Assembly: GCF_019175385.1 (NCBI RefSeq)
Contig: NC_083346.1
Location: forward strand, 186,001-250,000
Length of the DNA stretch: 64,000 nucleotides
From: Lycium barbarum
Lineage: Eukaryota > Streptophyta > Magnoliopsida > Solanales > Solanaceae
Direction of reading: 5' to 3'
Shown one piece after another: positions 44,961 to 55,624 of the stretch (position 1 is its first letter; the number at the start of each line of letters is the position of its first letter). Position numbers and translations under genes: made by a program. The notes under the pieces were generated by a model. The model was given only the letters and a program-made list of their open reading frames with translations, was not told the DNA's origin and did no database searches.

Positions 44961-47900
44961 ATAGTCTCTCCCTTCATATTTTTTTTTTCTTTTTACTTGT
45001 AAGCTGCACAGTGGGGAGGTTGGTTTTATGCTTATCCAGTCCTTGGTATTTCTTTACATATATCATTTCCTCCAAAAGAAAAAAAGGCATTGAGATTGAG
45101 AGAGATCATCATTTCCATCAAGAATGGCTCGTCGAGTTACAGTCATTCAGCTTTCACCGAACACTCCACACTGAAAGACTACACTATGGAGTAGAGTTCT
45201 TTAATTTGTAAAGAAGAATTGATTCCTCACTTTAAAAGCATCCTCTAAATCTCTACGCAATATGACAATATATACCAAAGGCATATAATAAGACGAATTA
45301 TTTGAGTGTAGATAATTAGTTCTACCTTAATAATTAGTTCTACCTTAACTTTAACCATAAACTTTCTTCTATGACTCTTGATGGCTACAGGGAGTGGGGT
45401 TCAGTAAAACCTTCACCAAATCGTTTCTAGTCAGTGATTTGCTTTGACAAAACAGAAACATCTTCAGGTATTTCATCTCAAGGGCTCTAACAATTCATAA
45501 TTTGCGGTGCATTGACACACCATAATATAACGACAATCTTTGTTGAAGTTAAGGCCTAATCTGAGAAAAGGCTAGATTAAGCATGTCCACTGTTTGGACC
45601 AAAACAATTTACAATCTATATCCATGCCATTTTTGACAGGACATGGATCCATATGCTGAGACGTCTTGTTTCCGTAATGACATTGTCACAGAGCAAAACA
45701 GTCCAGGCTGGAAAGACTCCCGTAGTTGTAAGATCAACTCTCCTAAATATCTTGGAGCATAACAAATAAAGATTAACTCTTCTTGGTTTCAAAGGGTAGT
45801 TAATCTGACCCGTATAGTCGTATTTTATATTCACATAAGCAAGTAAAGCTTGACCCTGTCGTAGTTCTCAATCATTACGTGGCACCGGGCGTGGCTGAAC
45901 CATCTATGATGGGGGGAGCTAATGCACAATCAATCACAAAGGCCCACAATATGTACTTATATTTTTTATATTGTATGTTATATATGTGTATGTTTGTCTG
46001 CATGTATTAGCTAAGTCCCTATTGGACGTCCGGTTTCCTTCTATTCTTGCTTCAATCCTTGTAATAGGAAAATACAATAGCAACTAGGTTTGGAATTCAA
46101 CAGAATATTTCAATGAAAATGAACGGAGATAATTTTCAGATGGCAAATGTACCTTCACATCCAAAATGTTGTAAGTATTTCCTACTTCATCCTGGATGCA
46201 TGGCAAATCAGGGGAACACCTCCATTGTCCATCAACTATAAACCTATACTGGTAAACTCCAGAAGAAAGGACCTTCAAAATGGTGAAATCTTTCCCAGAT
46301 CTTTGCAAAGGGTTCCTGAGAATGAATTTTATCTAAGCCCAAGCAGTTGAGAATTTTGTCTATTTTTCCGATGTAGAACGTGGAAGAATAAAATCAAGCT
46401 TACAAACCTTGATTTCCAATTATCCCATGATCCCTCCACGGCAACTTCTTTGCCATCATAGGTCCATGATATCAATGTGGGAACTCCTTGCTCATCATTC
46501 AAGTCTTCGTATCCTGAGGTGGTTTGCATCCATGAAGGGTTTGCGATATGCAGCTCCTCGGGTCTTTGTAAAGGGACCACTGGCATCTGGGTAAAAACAT
46601 TTCAAAACAAACAATTTCACAGTCTATAAGAAGATCGACATCCTGGACCAATTTCTAACAAGGAACAAACACGACATACATAGATGTAGCCTTTCTTGCT
46701 ACATAACTCAAAAATGCTGGTTAGTGCTTAACAAGTGGTTAATACTTTTAGTGTCATATCTTCCAAAACCAAGCTGTGTACCGTCCGGTTTGCAACCCCT
46801 ACTACATATGCCTCTTAAGATATTTACTATATTTTGTACGTTTCAGATATAGCACGTCCCTTTTTTTTTTTTTTACACCTGAGATTTGCATCCATGTTGT
46901 TGTTGAAATTCAGAATTAGACACCTGAGATTCTGTAACGAGCAGATACTTCCGTAGGAACATAATCTCTGGTTAAATACATTACGAGATTTTTTTCCATA
47001 CTTTCCGCATTCAGTTCTAGCTATTTCTGCACCTTCTAATCGACCTGAACAGCATATACGGATCCCCTACCACCCCTGTTTTCATTCCTAACGGAATATC
47101 CTTCACTACTTTCCGCATTCAGTTCTAGCTATTTCTGCACCTTCTAATCGACCTGAACAGCATATACGGATCCCCTACCACCCCTGTTTTCATTCCTAAC
47201 GGAATATCCTTCACTACTTTCCGCATTCAGTTCTAGCTATTTCTGCACCTTCTAATCGACCTGAACAGCATATACGGATCCCCTACCACCCCTGTTTTCA
47301 TTCCTAACGGAATATCCTTCACTACTTTCCGCATTCAGTTCTAGCTATTTCTGCACCTTCTATTCGACCTGAACAGCATATACGGATCCCCTACCACCCC
47401 TGTTTTCATTCCTAACGGAATATCCTTCACTATTTTACTAAAAATGGAACGAAATGATCTTGTTTTGTTCCTTGGTTGTAAAGAGATGTCTTGATCCTGA
47501 AGCCAAAGATTTATCTTTGGGGCCTATATTTTTTCTATCATCTTCAAAGAGGAGAGTCCTAGAATAGATACAAAAGGTAACACTCTTCAATCCAAATTCT
47601 AATAAAGTAAATTCCATTATGTAACAGATGTTCTATGAGGAACAATCACTAAAGTTTATTACCTGATTCCAAAACAAACCATAACCATATTTATTAATTC
47701 CCCATCAAACTTTTCAAAGTAATGACCTTTCTTCAGATCTAACCATTAATTTCCAAACTACAAATATATCCACACTAAATCTACACCAAACCTTCCAAAA
47801 GATTAAAACTTTACATCCAAACAAACAACCCAATACAACAATCAGCAAAAAGAAAACAAAAAAGTTTGTATTTTTAATAACAACCCCTTCACATTTTTAT

Positions 47901-48076
47901 TTTTATTTTCAAGAACTGACCTGAGGTCTAAACATCAATGGTGATTGAGAAGCTGTAGGACTTGAAGGTGGAGATTGACCCATAAATTCACCATCCATAG
48001 TTTCTTGGTGGACCCCACCATCAACACCAGATTCACTATTGTCACCAATTTCTTCTCTTCCATTAACATTCCCCAT
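42551..48076 (-). CDS. SnRK1 (SNF1-related kinase) regulatory beta subunit, GAL83/AKINbeta type, 4 exons
   Basis: Coding exons on the minus strand are 48076-47921, 46586-46408, 46315-46153 and 42877-42551, 825 nt and 274 residues, with matching phases and GT-AG introns. MGNVNGRE at the N-terminus is an N-myristoylation motif (Gly2). Residues about 100-170 form the AMPK-type glycogen-binding (CBM48/KIS) domain: [47 protein letters not shown] and [11 protein letters not shown]. The C-terminal ASC domain has [31 protein letters not shown] and [16 protein letters not shown]. Beta subunits scaffold the SnRK1 kinase and its gamma subunit and set its location; the complex senses sugar and energy status. 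Length and domains are normal, so the gene looks functional. Intron 3 (3.3 kb) holds retroelement pieces and intron 1 a minisatellite. Confidence 0.95.
43147..43273 (+). mobile_element. RTE/TS retroelement 3' end
   Basis: GGTCTATCGGAAACAACC, AAAGGTAGGGTAAGGTC and GGGTATGTTGTTGTTGTT in order. It lies in intron 3 of the SnRK1 beta gene, antisense to it, directly against the SINE to its right. Confidence 0.75.
43274..43480 (-). mobile_element. tRNA-derived SINE (GTGGTCAATGAAGTGGG family)
   Basis: Antisense copy of the family at 13.26-13.48 kb: CCCGGGACAGCTTGCGCGCA, GGGATACCTGCCACC, GAAATCACCTAGTGTTTTG, and the head complement CACTTTATTGACCGCTTGGC. Nearly full length. Confidence 0.72.
44126..44150 (-). 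mobile_element. 25-bp L1-type 3' remnant with 12-bp TSD
   Basis: A T run followed by GAAATGGTAACAA matches the extreme 3' end of the L1 copies at 9.8 and 15.1 kb (GGTAAC after the tail). CCTATATGGATC is repeated at 44114-44125 and 44151-44162. Confidence 0.7.
44925..44954. repeat. (CT)n microsatellite
   Basis: About 15 CT repeats, followed by GTCTCTATAGTCTCTCCC. It lies in intron 3 of the SnRK1 beta gene. Confidence 0.9.
47001..47432. repeat. 108-bp minisatellite, four near-identical copies
   Basis: Units start CTTTCCGCATTCAGTTCTAG at 47001, 47109, 47217 and 47325. The copies are almost identical: the fourth has one visible substitution (CTATTCGACC for CTAATCGACC) before the array decays after CTATTTTACT. 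It lies in intron 1 of the SnRK1 beta gene. Confidence 0.95.
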
Positions 48077-48465
48077 TATAAAGTTTCTATTTTTAATAAA
48101 AAAAAAGGAACCAACTTGGAATCTACAAAAAGAGATTCCTTTGTGAAAAACAAAAAAACAAACAAAAAAGTACTCCACTTATGTAATAAACTATATAAAC
48201 ACGTTTACCCACTACACTTTATTAATGACATCACAACTTTGACATTTAATATGCTTATGGTGTAAAAAAAAATATATATATTTTAAGGAGAATCAAAGAA
48301 TTGTATTCCTCCTTCCATTTAGATTAGATTGAGTGCTGATGAGTGACGGGAGTGACATAGGAGGAAAAAAAAAAGAGATTAATAGGTGAGGAAAAAAATA
48401 ATTGATACTTTGTGCAATCCAATGAGTTCGGAACTATGTTGCTTTTATATTTTGCATGTAATATA

Positions 48466-48681
48466 CTTCTTCCGTTTCAATTTATATAAATTCATTTGAC
48501 TTGGCACGATATTTAAGAAAGAGGAAAGACTTTTGAAACTTGTAGTTCAAAATAAGCCTTGAAAATTTGTGTGGCTGTAAATCATTCATAAAGTGAATTT
48601 GTTTCCAAATTAAAAAAGAGATCATTCATTTTGATACGAACTAAAAAGAAAATATGTTTAAATAAATTGAAACAGAGGGAG
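48466..48681. mobile_element. Stowaway-like MITE, 216 bp
   Basis: Ends CTTCTTCCGTTTCAATTTAT and AATTGAAACAGAGGGAG are imperfect inverted repeats with TA on both sides. It lies in the upstream region of the SnRK1 beta gene. Confidence 0.82.
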
Positions 48682-48925
48682 TACTATAATAATGATGCTG
48701 AAAACCATAATGACTAATCATATTATAATTGCTATTACTACTACTTTTCCTTGGATCTTTTACATTCAGACTTAAAAATATAGAAATTATGTCACCTTAA
48801 TGTTTTAATTACAATAAGTTTGAATTTTCTGAAAAGTAAAAGGAATAAAATCAGTACTACATCAAATATTTTAAAACATCATAAATATTAAAAAAATGTA
48901 GAGTACCTTATTTTAGGGGACTAAT

Positions 48926-49171
48926 TCCTCTATCCCAATTTATGTGATGCTAGTCAGATTTCGAGAGTCAAATCTTTTAATTTGGTTGTGAATTCAGACA
49001 TATAATCTTTAATTTTTTTAAAAGAATTTAAATATTTAAAAATGACATAAAAAGTACTATAAGTCATAATAATTAATAATTTAAAATATTTAAAAGACAT
49101 ATAAAAAAATTACAGTCAAATTTTTTCTTATTTAACTCTCAAAACCTCAACATAATTGAAACAGAGAGAGT
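48926..49171. mobile_element. Degenerate Stowaway-like MITE
   Basis: TTCCTCTATCCCAATTTATG and CATAATTGAAACAGAGAGAG are diverged inverted ends with an AT-rich middle including GAGAGTCAAAT. Confidence 0.6.
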
Positions 49172-49203
49172 ATTATTATGTAGGTACAAAGAGTAACATT
49201 TTA

Positions 49204-49470
49204 GAGCCCGTTTGGATTGGCTTATAAGTTGCTTATAAGTTATTTTCATTTTTTTTTTAGTGTTTGGCTGGCCAGCTTAAAGTCATTTTGTGCTTAAAAT
49301 AAGCTCAAAAAAATAATTGGGCCCATTTGACTTAGCTTATCTAAAGCAGCTTATAAGCTGAAAACAGCTTATAAACAAAAAAAAAAAAAGTTAGCCTACC
49401 TCAACTTATTTTTTTTTTACTTATAAGCTGTTTGCAGAGCTTATAAGCATAAGCCCATCCAAACAGGCTC
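49204..49470. mobile_element. Tourist-like MITE, 267 bp
   Basis: Same family and orientation as 21,064-21,337: GAGCCCGTTTGGATTGG at the left, CCATCCAAACAGGCTC at the right, with an exact TTA duplication (49201-49203, 49471-49473). Confidence 0.88.
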
Positions 49471-49756
49471 TTAGTCGACAGAGTGGTGGCCCAATGATGT
49501 AATAGGGTACCATGGGATGGGTCCAATGGGCCTTAAAGGTAATTGGGTCACATCATTTGACGTGGGACAATTTTCATGATTGACCTTTGTCGGGAATGGT
49601 CTTTAATTTTCGTCCCTCAAATTGCTGATCTGTAGTTTTTTCCGTTCGCCTAAAATATTCAGAAGTTCTGGTTTGAACTCCGGCTTAGTTATAAAAATAA
49701 ATAAAAAAAACATTAGGCAAGACTTTGTAAAAAGTCTGTCTTATGCAGCAGACTTT

Positions 49757-50663
49757 AGGCCTGTGCACGAATCGGTTCAGTTTTGGCCATCATCGAGTTG
49801 AAATTTCGAATTTCTAAAATTCTCAACCAAACTCGATCCATTATAGGTTCAATTTGATTCATTTTTTATTATTTCGGTTCGGTTACACAAATCTATTTGT
49901 TCGGTTTATTCAAAATTTAAACAAGTATTTCATTTCAGTTTTAGAGTAAACATAACAAAAACAAATGAGATACTAAATTTGCAGTCTTATAACCAAGACA
50001 TTAACCAAGAAAAAACCATAAACTTGCAAGCATAATATTATATAAATAGCAAAACAAGAGCTTGACAACTTGTGCAAGTATAAAAATCCGCCAACACTGT
50101 ATACCAAATTAATAATCCAGCATCTTGCAACTTGCAAGCAGACAAGCATAATAACTCAGTTTACATCCTCAAAAAAATAAAAACAAAAAAAAACTCTAAT
50201 TTGTACAGGTTAAGATCAAAGAACAAACAAAGTCATGGGTGGAGGTAATGGCCAAAAGGTTAAGATGGCTTGTGAGAAGAACACTGAAAACATGGAAGAT
50301 CAAAAGGGAAGTCAGCTTGAGGCCAACAAGAAGGCCATGAATATCCAGTGCAAGGTGTGCATGCAGACATTCATTTGCACCACTTCTGAAGTTAAATAAA
50401 TATTACTTCACTATTAAGTATTAAGCGTATATATAGTTAAACTATTGGAGTACTAGTCATATTAGTCACTAGTAGCATATAAATTCGGTTTGTTTGGGTC
50501 GGTTTGGTTGATAATTGAAGCCAACCATATTCGAACCGTTAAACCGTAATATTTTACAATTGCATTTGTAAATCAAAATCGAATTGTATTATCCAAATTG
50601 AATTATCCGAATTGTTTCGAATATGTTTGGAAATTCGGATTGAAGCGATTTGTGCACAGGCCT
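49757..50663. mobile_element. Pack-MULE-like element, 907 bp, 10-bp TSD, carrying a host-gene fragment
   Basis: Inverted ends AGGCCTGTGCACGAATCGG and GATTTGTGCACAGGCCT, extending imperfectly inward. AGCAGACTTT is duplicated exactly at 49747-49756 and 50664-50673; a 9-10-bp duplication fits Mutator-like elements. No transposase is encoded. The inside holds a SERF/4F5-like coding fragment at 50,235-50,399. Confidence 0.8.
50235..50399 (+). pseudogene. Truncated SERF/4F5-type small zinc-finger protein, captured in a MULE
   Basis: A 54-codon frame reads MGGGNGQKVKMACEKN, then KGSQLEANKKAMNIQCK, VCMQTFICTTSEVK and a stop. It matches the N-terminal two thirds of the plant 4F5/SERF-type family (Arabidopsis At2g23090 type). 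The source protein goes on with a Cys-Arg-Glu-His segment that completes the C2H2 finger; here the frame ends at that point, so only the CxxC half of the finger remains. The 5' side keeps an apparent leader (AAGATCAAAGAACAAACAAA). It is too short for ordinary gene calls. Whether it is transcribed is unknown. Confidence 0.85.
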
Positions 50664-51507
50664 AGCAGACTTTGACTTGAGGCATAGCTAAAAGTTTGCC
50701 GGTGACGGCAGACTTTGCTTTATAAGACAAACTTTTAATTATGCCTTAAGACAAAGTCTGTTGCATAAGACAAACTTTTTGCAAAGCCTTGTCCGATGAT
50801 TTATTTTTATTTTTATGATTAAGCGGGGGTTCGAACTCAGAACCTCGGGATCTTTTCGACTACCTTTTTAAGCGAATGACAAATATTAGAGACCAATAAT
50901 TTGAGGGACAAAAATTAAAGACCACCCCAAAAGAAGGACAATCCGCGCAAAAAAATGTTTGATGTGCTCACTTTTATTTTACTTTTTAATAAATTCTCCA
51001 TTTCTTCAAAACTTCACATTTTGTTGGATAGAAGTCGTACATCTAATTAGACTTTTCCATTACTCAAAGGTTACTTCAACCCCTTATTTTTAGATTTCAA
51101 TGATTGATTTCATGAATAACGTGAAGTGGTTTTGTACAATATTGGAAGAGCCTTTTCTTCCAACACAGATTGAAATATTCAAAAAAGAAAATCTATAATT
51201 GTCCAATGGGGAATTAGTAAAATAGAAATATTTAAGTTTTATACATTACTGTCGCTTTATAAAGTATTGCCAATCATAACATTTTTAACGTAACTACAAG
51301 CAAATATTTCTAATAAGCATTAACTATATATAACTCGATAAACGGTAACTAACTTGCTATTACAAGTTAAACAACATTAACAGTGTGAAAACTGCATAAT
51401 ATAAATCTAAATACAAAATGATAAAATGAATCTTAAAAAAAGTTCATTTTCGTTTTAACTAATTTCAATGGTATATGTGTTTTGGGAACATTGTGAGTAT
51501 ATGTGGG

Positions 51508-52084
51508 TGTTTGGACATGCGATTTCATCTCTCATTTTATCTCATGAGATGAAATCCCAAATCATCCAAAAAGGCATGATTTGGGATTTGAAATCATGAT
51601 TTCAAAAAATATAAATGTGAAATTTGACCCATACGTTTATATTTTGTAAAAAAAGACCCATAAGTTAGTAGATATATTTACCAATCATGTGTTACCAACC
51701 ATTTGTATTAAATATTAATCTCCAAGTTGGTAAAATATATTTACCAATCATGTTTATCATGTGGGAGGATTATATTAAAGAGTAGTTACATTACTATTCA
51801 TGTTAAATTTTCTTTTTTATTGAACTAAAGTTTGATCAATTGATGTTGTATTTTTTAGAAAGGTCTTCTAGTAGCGTATTAATTTTATTATGAACTATGA
51901 TTTACTCATTTGGTAAGATTGTATAAGAATTGGGAAAATTTTGATGGTTTTAACAACTTGTGGGGTTTTTATGTTTATAAAAAAAACTGCAACTTAAAAA
52001 ATTCAAATTGCATGTCCAACCATGATCTCATTTCATGATTTCATCTCACGATTTCATCTCATGAGATGAAATCATGTCCAAACG
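51508..52084. mobile_element. Non-autonomous TIR element (TTTGGACATG ends)
   Basis: GTTTGGACATGCGATTTCATC at the left and GATGAAATCATGTCCAAAC at the right are inverted. ATCTCATGAGATGAAATC palindromes occur near both ends. The target duplication is unclear; the terminus resembles hAT-like MITEs. Confidence 0.7.
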
Positions 52085-52112
52085 GTTGTTAATATGGAGA
52101 GAAGTACATAAA

Positions 52113-52711
52113 GAGCCTGTTTGGATTGTCTTATTTTAGGTGCTTTTAAGCTAAAATAGCTTTTAAGCACTTTTGTAGTGTGCTTTTAAACACTTGTTTT
52201 TAAGTCAAAATAATAAAGATAAGCCATAAGCTAGAATTCATAATTTATGGCTTTCGCCTTATAAGTCAAGGGGTCATTTGCACGATTATCCTTCAAAGGC
52301 ACTGGTCTTTGATTTTTGCCCCTCAAATTGGTGTTTTTTAATTTTTGCCCTTCGCCTAATACCATGAGGTTTGGGGTTTGACCACCGGCTCAGTAAAAAA
52401 AAAAAGTCGCTAGGCAGAGTTTTGTAACAAAGTTAGGCCTCAGGCAGAATTTTGAATACAAAAGAGTTTTGCATGTGAGGTAGAGTTTTGCATGCAAACC
52501 TCTGCCTTGCAAATCCAAATCTCTGTCTTGCGAAATTCTTTTTTTTTTTAATTGAACTGGGGTTCGAACCCAGAACCTTGGGGTATTAGGCGAAGGGTAA
52601 AAAATTAAAGACCACCAATTTGAGGAACAAAAATGAAAGACCAGTGTTTTTGAAGGGCAATCCGCACAAAAAAATGTAAGTCAAAAACCATAAACCTATC
52701 CTAACGGGCTC
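52113..52711. mobile_element. Tourist-like MITE interrupted by an 8-bp-TSD element
   Basis: Ends GAGCCTGTTTGGATTG and TATCCTAACGGGCTC, with AAA on both sides. The inside is split at 52,270. Confidence 0.72.
52270..52676. mobile_element. 8-bp-TSD element (GGATTGCCC family), 407 bp, nested
   Basis: An exact duplication TAAGTCAA at 52262-52269 and 52677-52684. It contains the paired blocks CTTTGATTTTTGCCCCTCAAA and TTGAGGAACAAAAATGAAAGA as imperfect inverted halves, plus GGGGTTCGAACCCAGAACC, a B-box-like tRNA motif. Confidence 0.82.
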
Positions 52712-52756
52712 AAAACATTCTATTGCCCCCATCTGCTTTTTCTAATTATTATTTTA

Positions 52757-52955
52757 AGCAAAATTTGCAGGATTGCCCTTCGCTAGGGGTGGTCTTTAAT
52801 TTTTGTCCCTCAAATTGGTGGTCTTTAACTTTTACCCTTCGCTAAAAATGTTTGGTTTCGGGTTAGAACACCCGCTCAGTTAAAAAAATTTTTAAAAAAA
52901 TCGCAAGGCAGAGTTTTGCAAATTCTGTCTTAAGATACAATTTGCATGGACAAAT
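52757..52955. mobile_element. Half copy of the GGATTGCCC element family
   Basis: TTTGCAGGATTGCCCTTCGC, GGTGGTCTTTAATTTTTG and CGCAAGGCAGAGTTTTGC match one arm of the family. The second arm is missing. Confidence 0.7.
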
Positions 52956-53418
52956 TTTTTATAATCCTATAAGTGATCATAAAGTGACTTTAATGGATAT
53001 GAAACCTGTTTCAGGATTACTATCTTCCATTTATTTTTTCCCCAAGTTTTGGGATCCGATGCTGATTTTCCCCTGTAGCACAACTATGATAATAGGAGTA
53101 ACGCTTAATTTCAGCTCTGCATTGCTGAAAAGACAGTTCGTAAAAATTAACTACTTAAATTTGTAGCTCCCATTTTTCTTCTCCGTATAAATACCATTGA
53201 TCTAATGAGATTTTTGCTTTCCATTTTGCAGCTACTTCTTTCTATCTTGTCATAACATGCTGCATCCGAGATTTAAATTTTATATTTACTTTACAAAGGA
53301 CTATTTCGCAACTGCATGGTTTGTCCTTTCAAATTATGTTGCATTATTTTTCACTCATGTACAAAAACTCTTCAGAATATTATGTCTTTTCCTCATCCAT
53401 TCTAATTTTCTGGTACAG

Positions 53419-55170
53419 GGACAACTCCAGCCGTCGGTAGTACTGCCCATCTATATTCCTTCACGCTGATGCTAAAAAGGGTGTTAGAGTCACAGGTCAA
53501 ACTCAAAGCAGACCATTGCCCTCAAAACAAGAAGTATATAAATATGATGCACGAGAGGAGGATATTGCTAGAGTTAGAGGGGTATCAAAACTTATGCTAT
53601 CTTCCTTGAACAGCTGTTACTTAGCCAGCAAATAACCCTTCTGCTTCGACATCAAAACTGGAAGAACCTCAGAGCGATGATAATGCACCTTATTTTCTGA
53701 TGTTGAAGCTGCGGTATCTCTTGAACTTGGTGTTTTATTTCATCTATATAGTTATGAAGTAGATATAACCTTCTTCTGGTCTTGCAATTTTGTGTTTCAG
53801 ATACTAGAAGGTGACCTAGATCCACGATCAAGGCTCTTATACATCAAGGCAAGGTGAGTTATTTTGACATTGAATGGATTTTGTCATTTTTAGCTTTTAC
53901 TGGAGATAGAGTATGTGCAGTACCATGCTTGTAGATGTTGATGTTCCTACTCTGTGGTGTTACTCTTACATCTGCTTATTCTTCTTCTTATGATTGATGT
54001 ACCAAACTTGTACATGAACTTGTGTTGTTTTCTAATGTGCCAACCTTGTAAAAAAATATGCATATGTAGCATGTTTACAGGCGTGTGATCTACTGTTTTT
54101 ACTATAGTAGCAAGAAAATTCCTGATTACCCAAGTGAAACTACTGCTTTATAATGAAGTTAATAAAGAAAATGCTCATTATTATGCTACACGGTGTAGAT
54201 TTTAATAAGGTTTGAACTGTTGGGATATGTGATACTCAGATTCAAAGTATGAATCTGGAGAGTTTAGATGGACTACAATAAGGTTGGTACAGTGTGCTCG
54301 TTCCTCTTCGCAAAGAGGCATCCCACCTCTAGGCGTCTTTGCCGTTCTATGTGGCCATCATGTGATGCACTTGCTTCGGAAGACCGAGGTAAATATCCCA
54401 CATTCTGACCTTCTGAATCTCATATGCTGCAACTGCGGTGTGTCTACATTTCATAGGGTGAAAAAGGAACTTGCATACCTTGTTCATCATTATCATTACA
54501 AGAGTTTTGTACTTGCTCCTAATCCTCAAGATTGTATTTTTGGTTAATTTAGTCTAGTTTCTTGATACCATGAAGAAATAGTATATCTTCAGCATCTATA
54601 TTCAACAGTAAACTTTATCCCATAATAATGTATCTTCAGCATGTATATGCAACAGATTATCTTGAAGTGCCTTTTTTATACACTACAACAGTAGCTACAA
54701 AATGACTAGAAAGTACAAGTAAAACTAAGAATCCTATACGCAATAGTATATCTTCAGCTTCTATATTTAACAGTAAACTTTATCCCACAATAGTGTATCT
54801 TCAGCATGTATATGCAACAAATTATCTTGAAGTGCCTTATTTATACACTACAACAGTAGCTACAAAATGACTAGAAATTACAAGTAAAACTAAGAATCCT
54901 ATACGCAACAGTATATCTTCAGCATCTATATTCAACAGTGAACTTTATCCCAAAAAAGTATATCTTCAGCATGTATATGAAATTTATCCTGCCATTTTAC
55001 AGGTCTCCAGCAGGTCGCGACATGTCTCCAGCAGTCGTCTCCAGGTCAGCATCAGTCGTCGCCATGTCAGCAGTAGGTGCCAGCTCAGTCATTGCCGGTT
55101 CAGCAGCAGGTGCCAGAATTCCCTACTGCCTCTCCAAGTAGTCAATTCTGCATTACACATTTTAGAATTT
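53419..55170 (+). other. Possible exons of an unassigned + strand gene
   Basis: Candidate exon pieces follow good acceptors: after GGTACAG at 53,418; GATACTAGAAGGTGACC to CATCAAGGCAAG at about 53,800-53,853, followed by a GTGAGT donor; and a Gln-rich stretch after TTTACAG at 55,001 (QQQVPEFPTASPSSQF). One frame near 53,490-53,580 reads SRPLPSKQEVYKYDAREEDI. I do not recognise the family, phases do not join cleanly, and stops occur, so it may be a decayed gene or chance. Confidence 0.25.
54581..54985. repeat. 165-bp tandem repeat, about 2.4 copies
   Basis: GTATATCTTCAGCATCTATA starts copies at 54,581, 54,746 and 54,911. Each unit itself contains a related half-unit (GTATCTTCAGCATGTATATG). The copies are more than 90% alike by eye. 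Confidence 0.9.
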
Positions 55171-55259
55171 TCATTGCCTCATTTTTTATTTTTTATTTAT
55201 TTTTGGATAAATGTATCAATAGTTTTAATATATAATTTAGACAAATAAGTGGAAATTAC

Positions 55260-55624
55260 CTAGCTTGTTGCTCATTTATTTTTGCGTTTGCCTTTTGAAT
55301 TTGATTCTCAAGATCTTGAATGATTTTGCCACTTCCCCCAACACTATCTTTAAGCATATTTTGAACCTCTAGCTCTCTCCATCTAAAAAATTCAGCCCTT
55401 TCCTCCAAAGTGTTAGTGTTAGAAACCAAGTTTTCAAGTTTTGATCTATTATAAACTTGCACCATCTGTCGGTAATTTTGCTTTTGTTCAATCGGATAAT
55501 GGTGTCGAAATGGACATTCTTGGTAACAATTTCGATGTCCATACGAGCACGCTCCACAGCTTAGTCTTGGGCGTCTTTGTGCCCTTTGGGCTTGACTTGG
55601 GGGTTGGGCTGAGGTTGAAGTAGC
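55260..55624 (-). pseudogene. LOB-domain (LBD/AS2-type) exon, copy B, without start codon
   Basis: The minus strand reads RRPRLSCGACSYGHRNCYQE CPFRHHYPIE: the LOB zinc block Cys-x2-Cys-x6-Cys-x3-Cys is complete. It continues YRQMVQVYNRSKLENLV, ERAEFFRWRELEVQNMLKDS and a coiled-coil end IIQDLENQIQKANAKINEQQ, then a donor AG|GTAATT at 55,260. LBD proteins are plant-specific transcription factors. No ATG lies in frame upstream: the frame opens right after the stop of the repeat-rich segment at 55,625, and no second exon was found downstream. It is therefore probably a non-functional duplicate. Confidence 0.75.

Larger units (their letters stand above)
49565..50958. mobile_element. Non-autonomous 8-bp-TSD element split by a Pack-MULE
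   Basis: The left part runs GGACAATTTTCATGATTGAC to GCATAGACTT-like internal blocks; the right part ends GACAATCCGCGCAAAAAAAT. Flanks TTGACGTG and TTGATGTG differ at one base. Shared blocks with the other copies are GGTCTTTAATTTTTG, CCTCAAATTGGTGG and GGGGTTCGAAC. The net length without the inner insertion is about 477 bp. Related copies are at 52,270-52,676, 52,757-52,955 (half) and 56,800-57,095. Confidence 0.7.
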
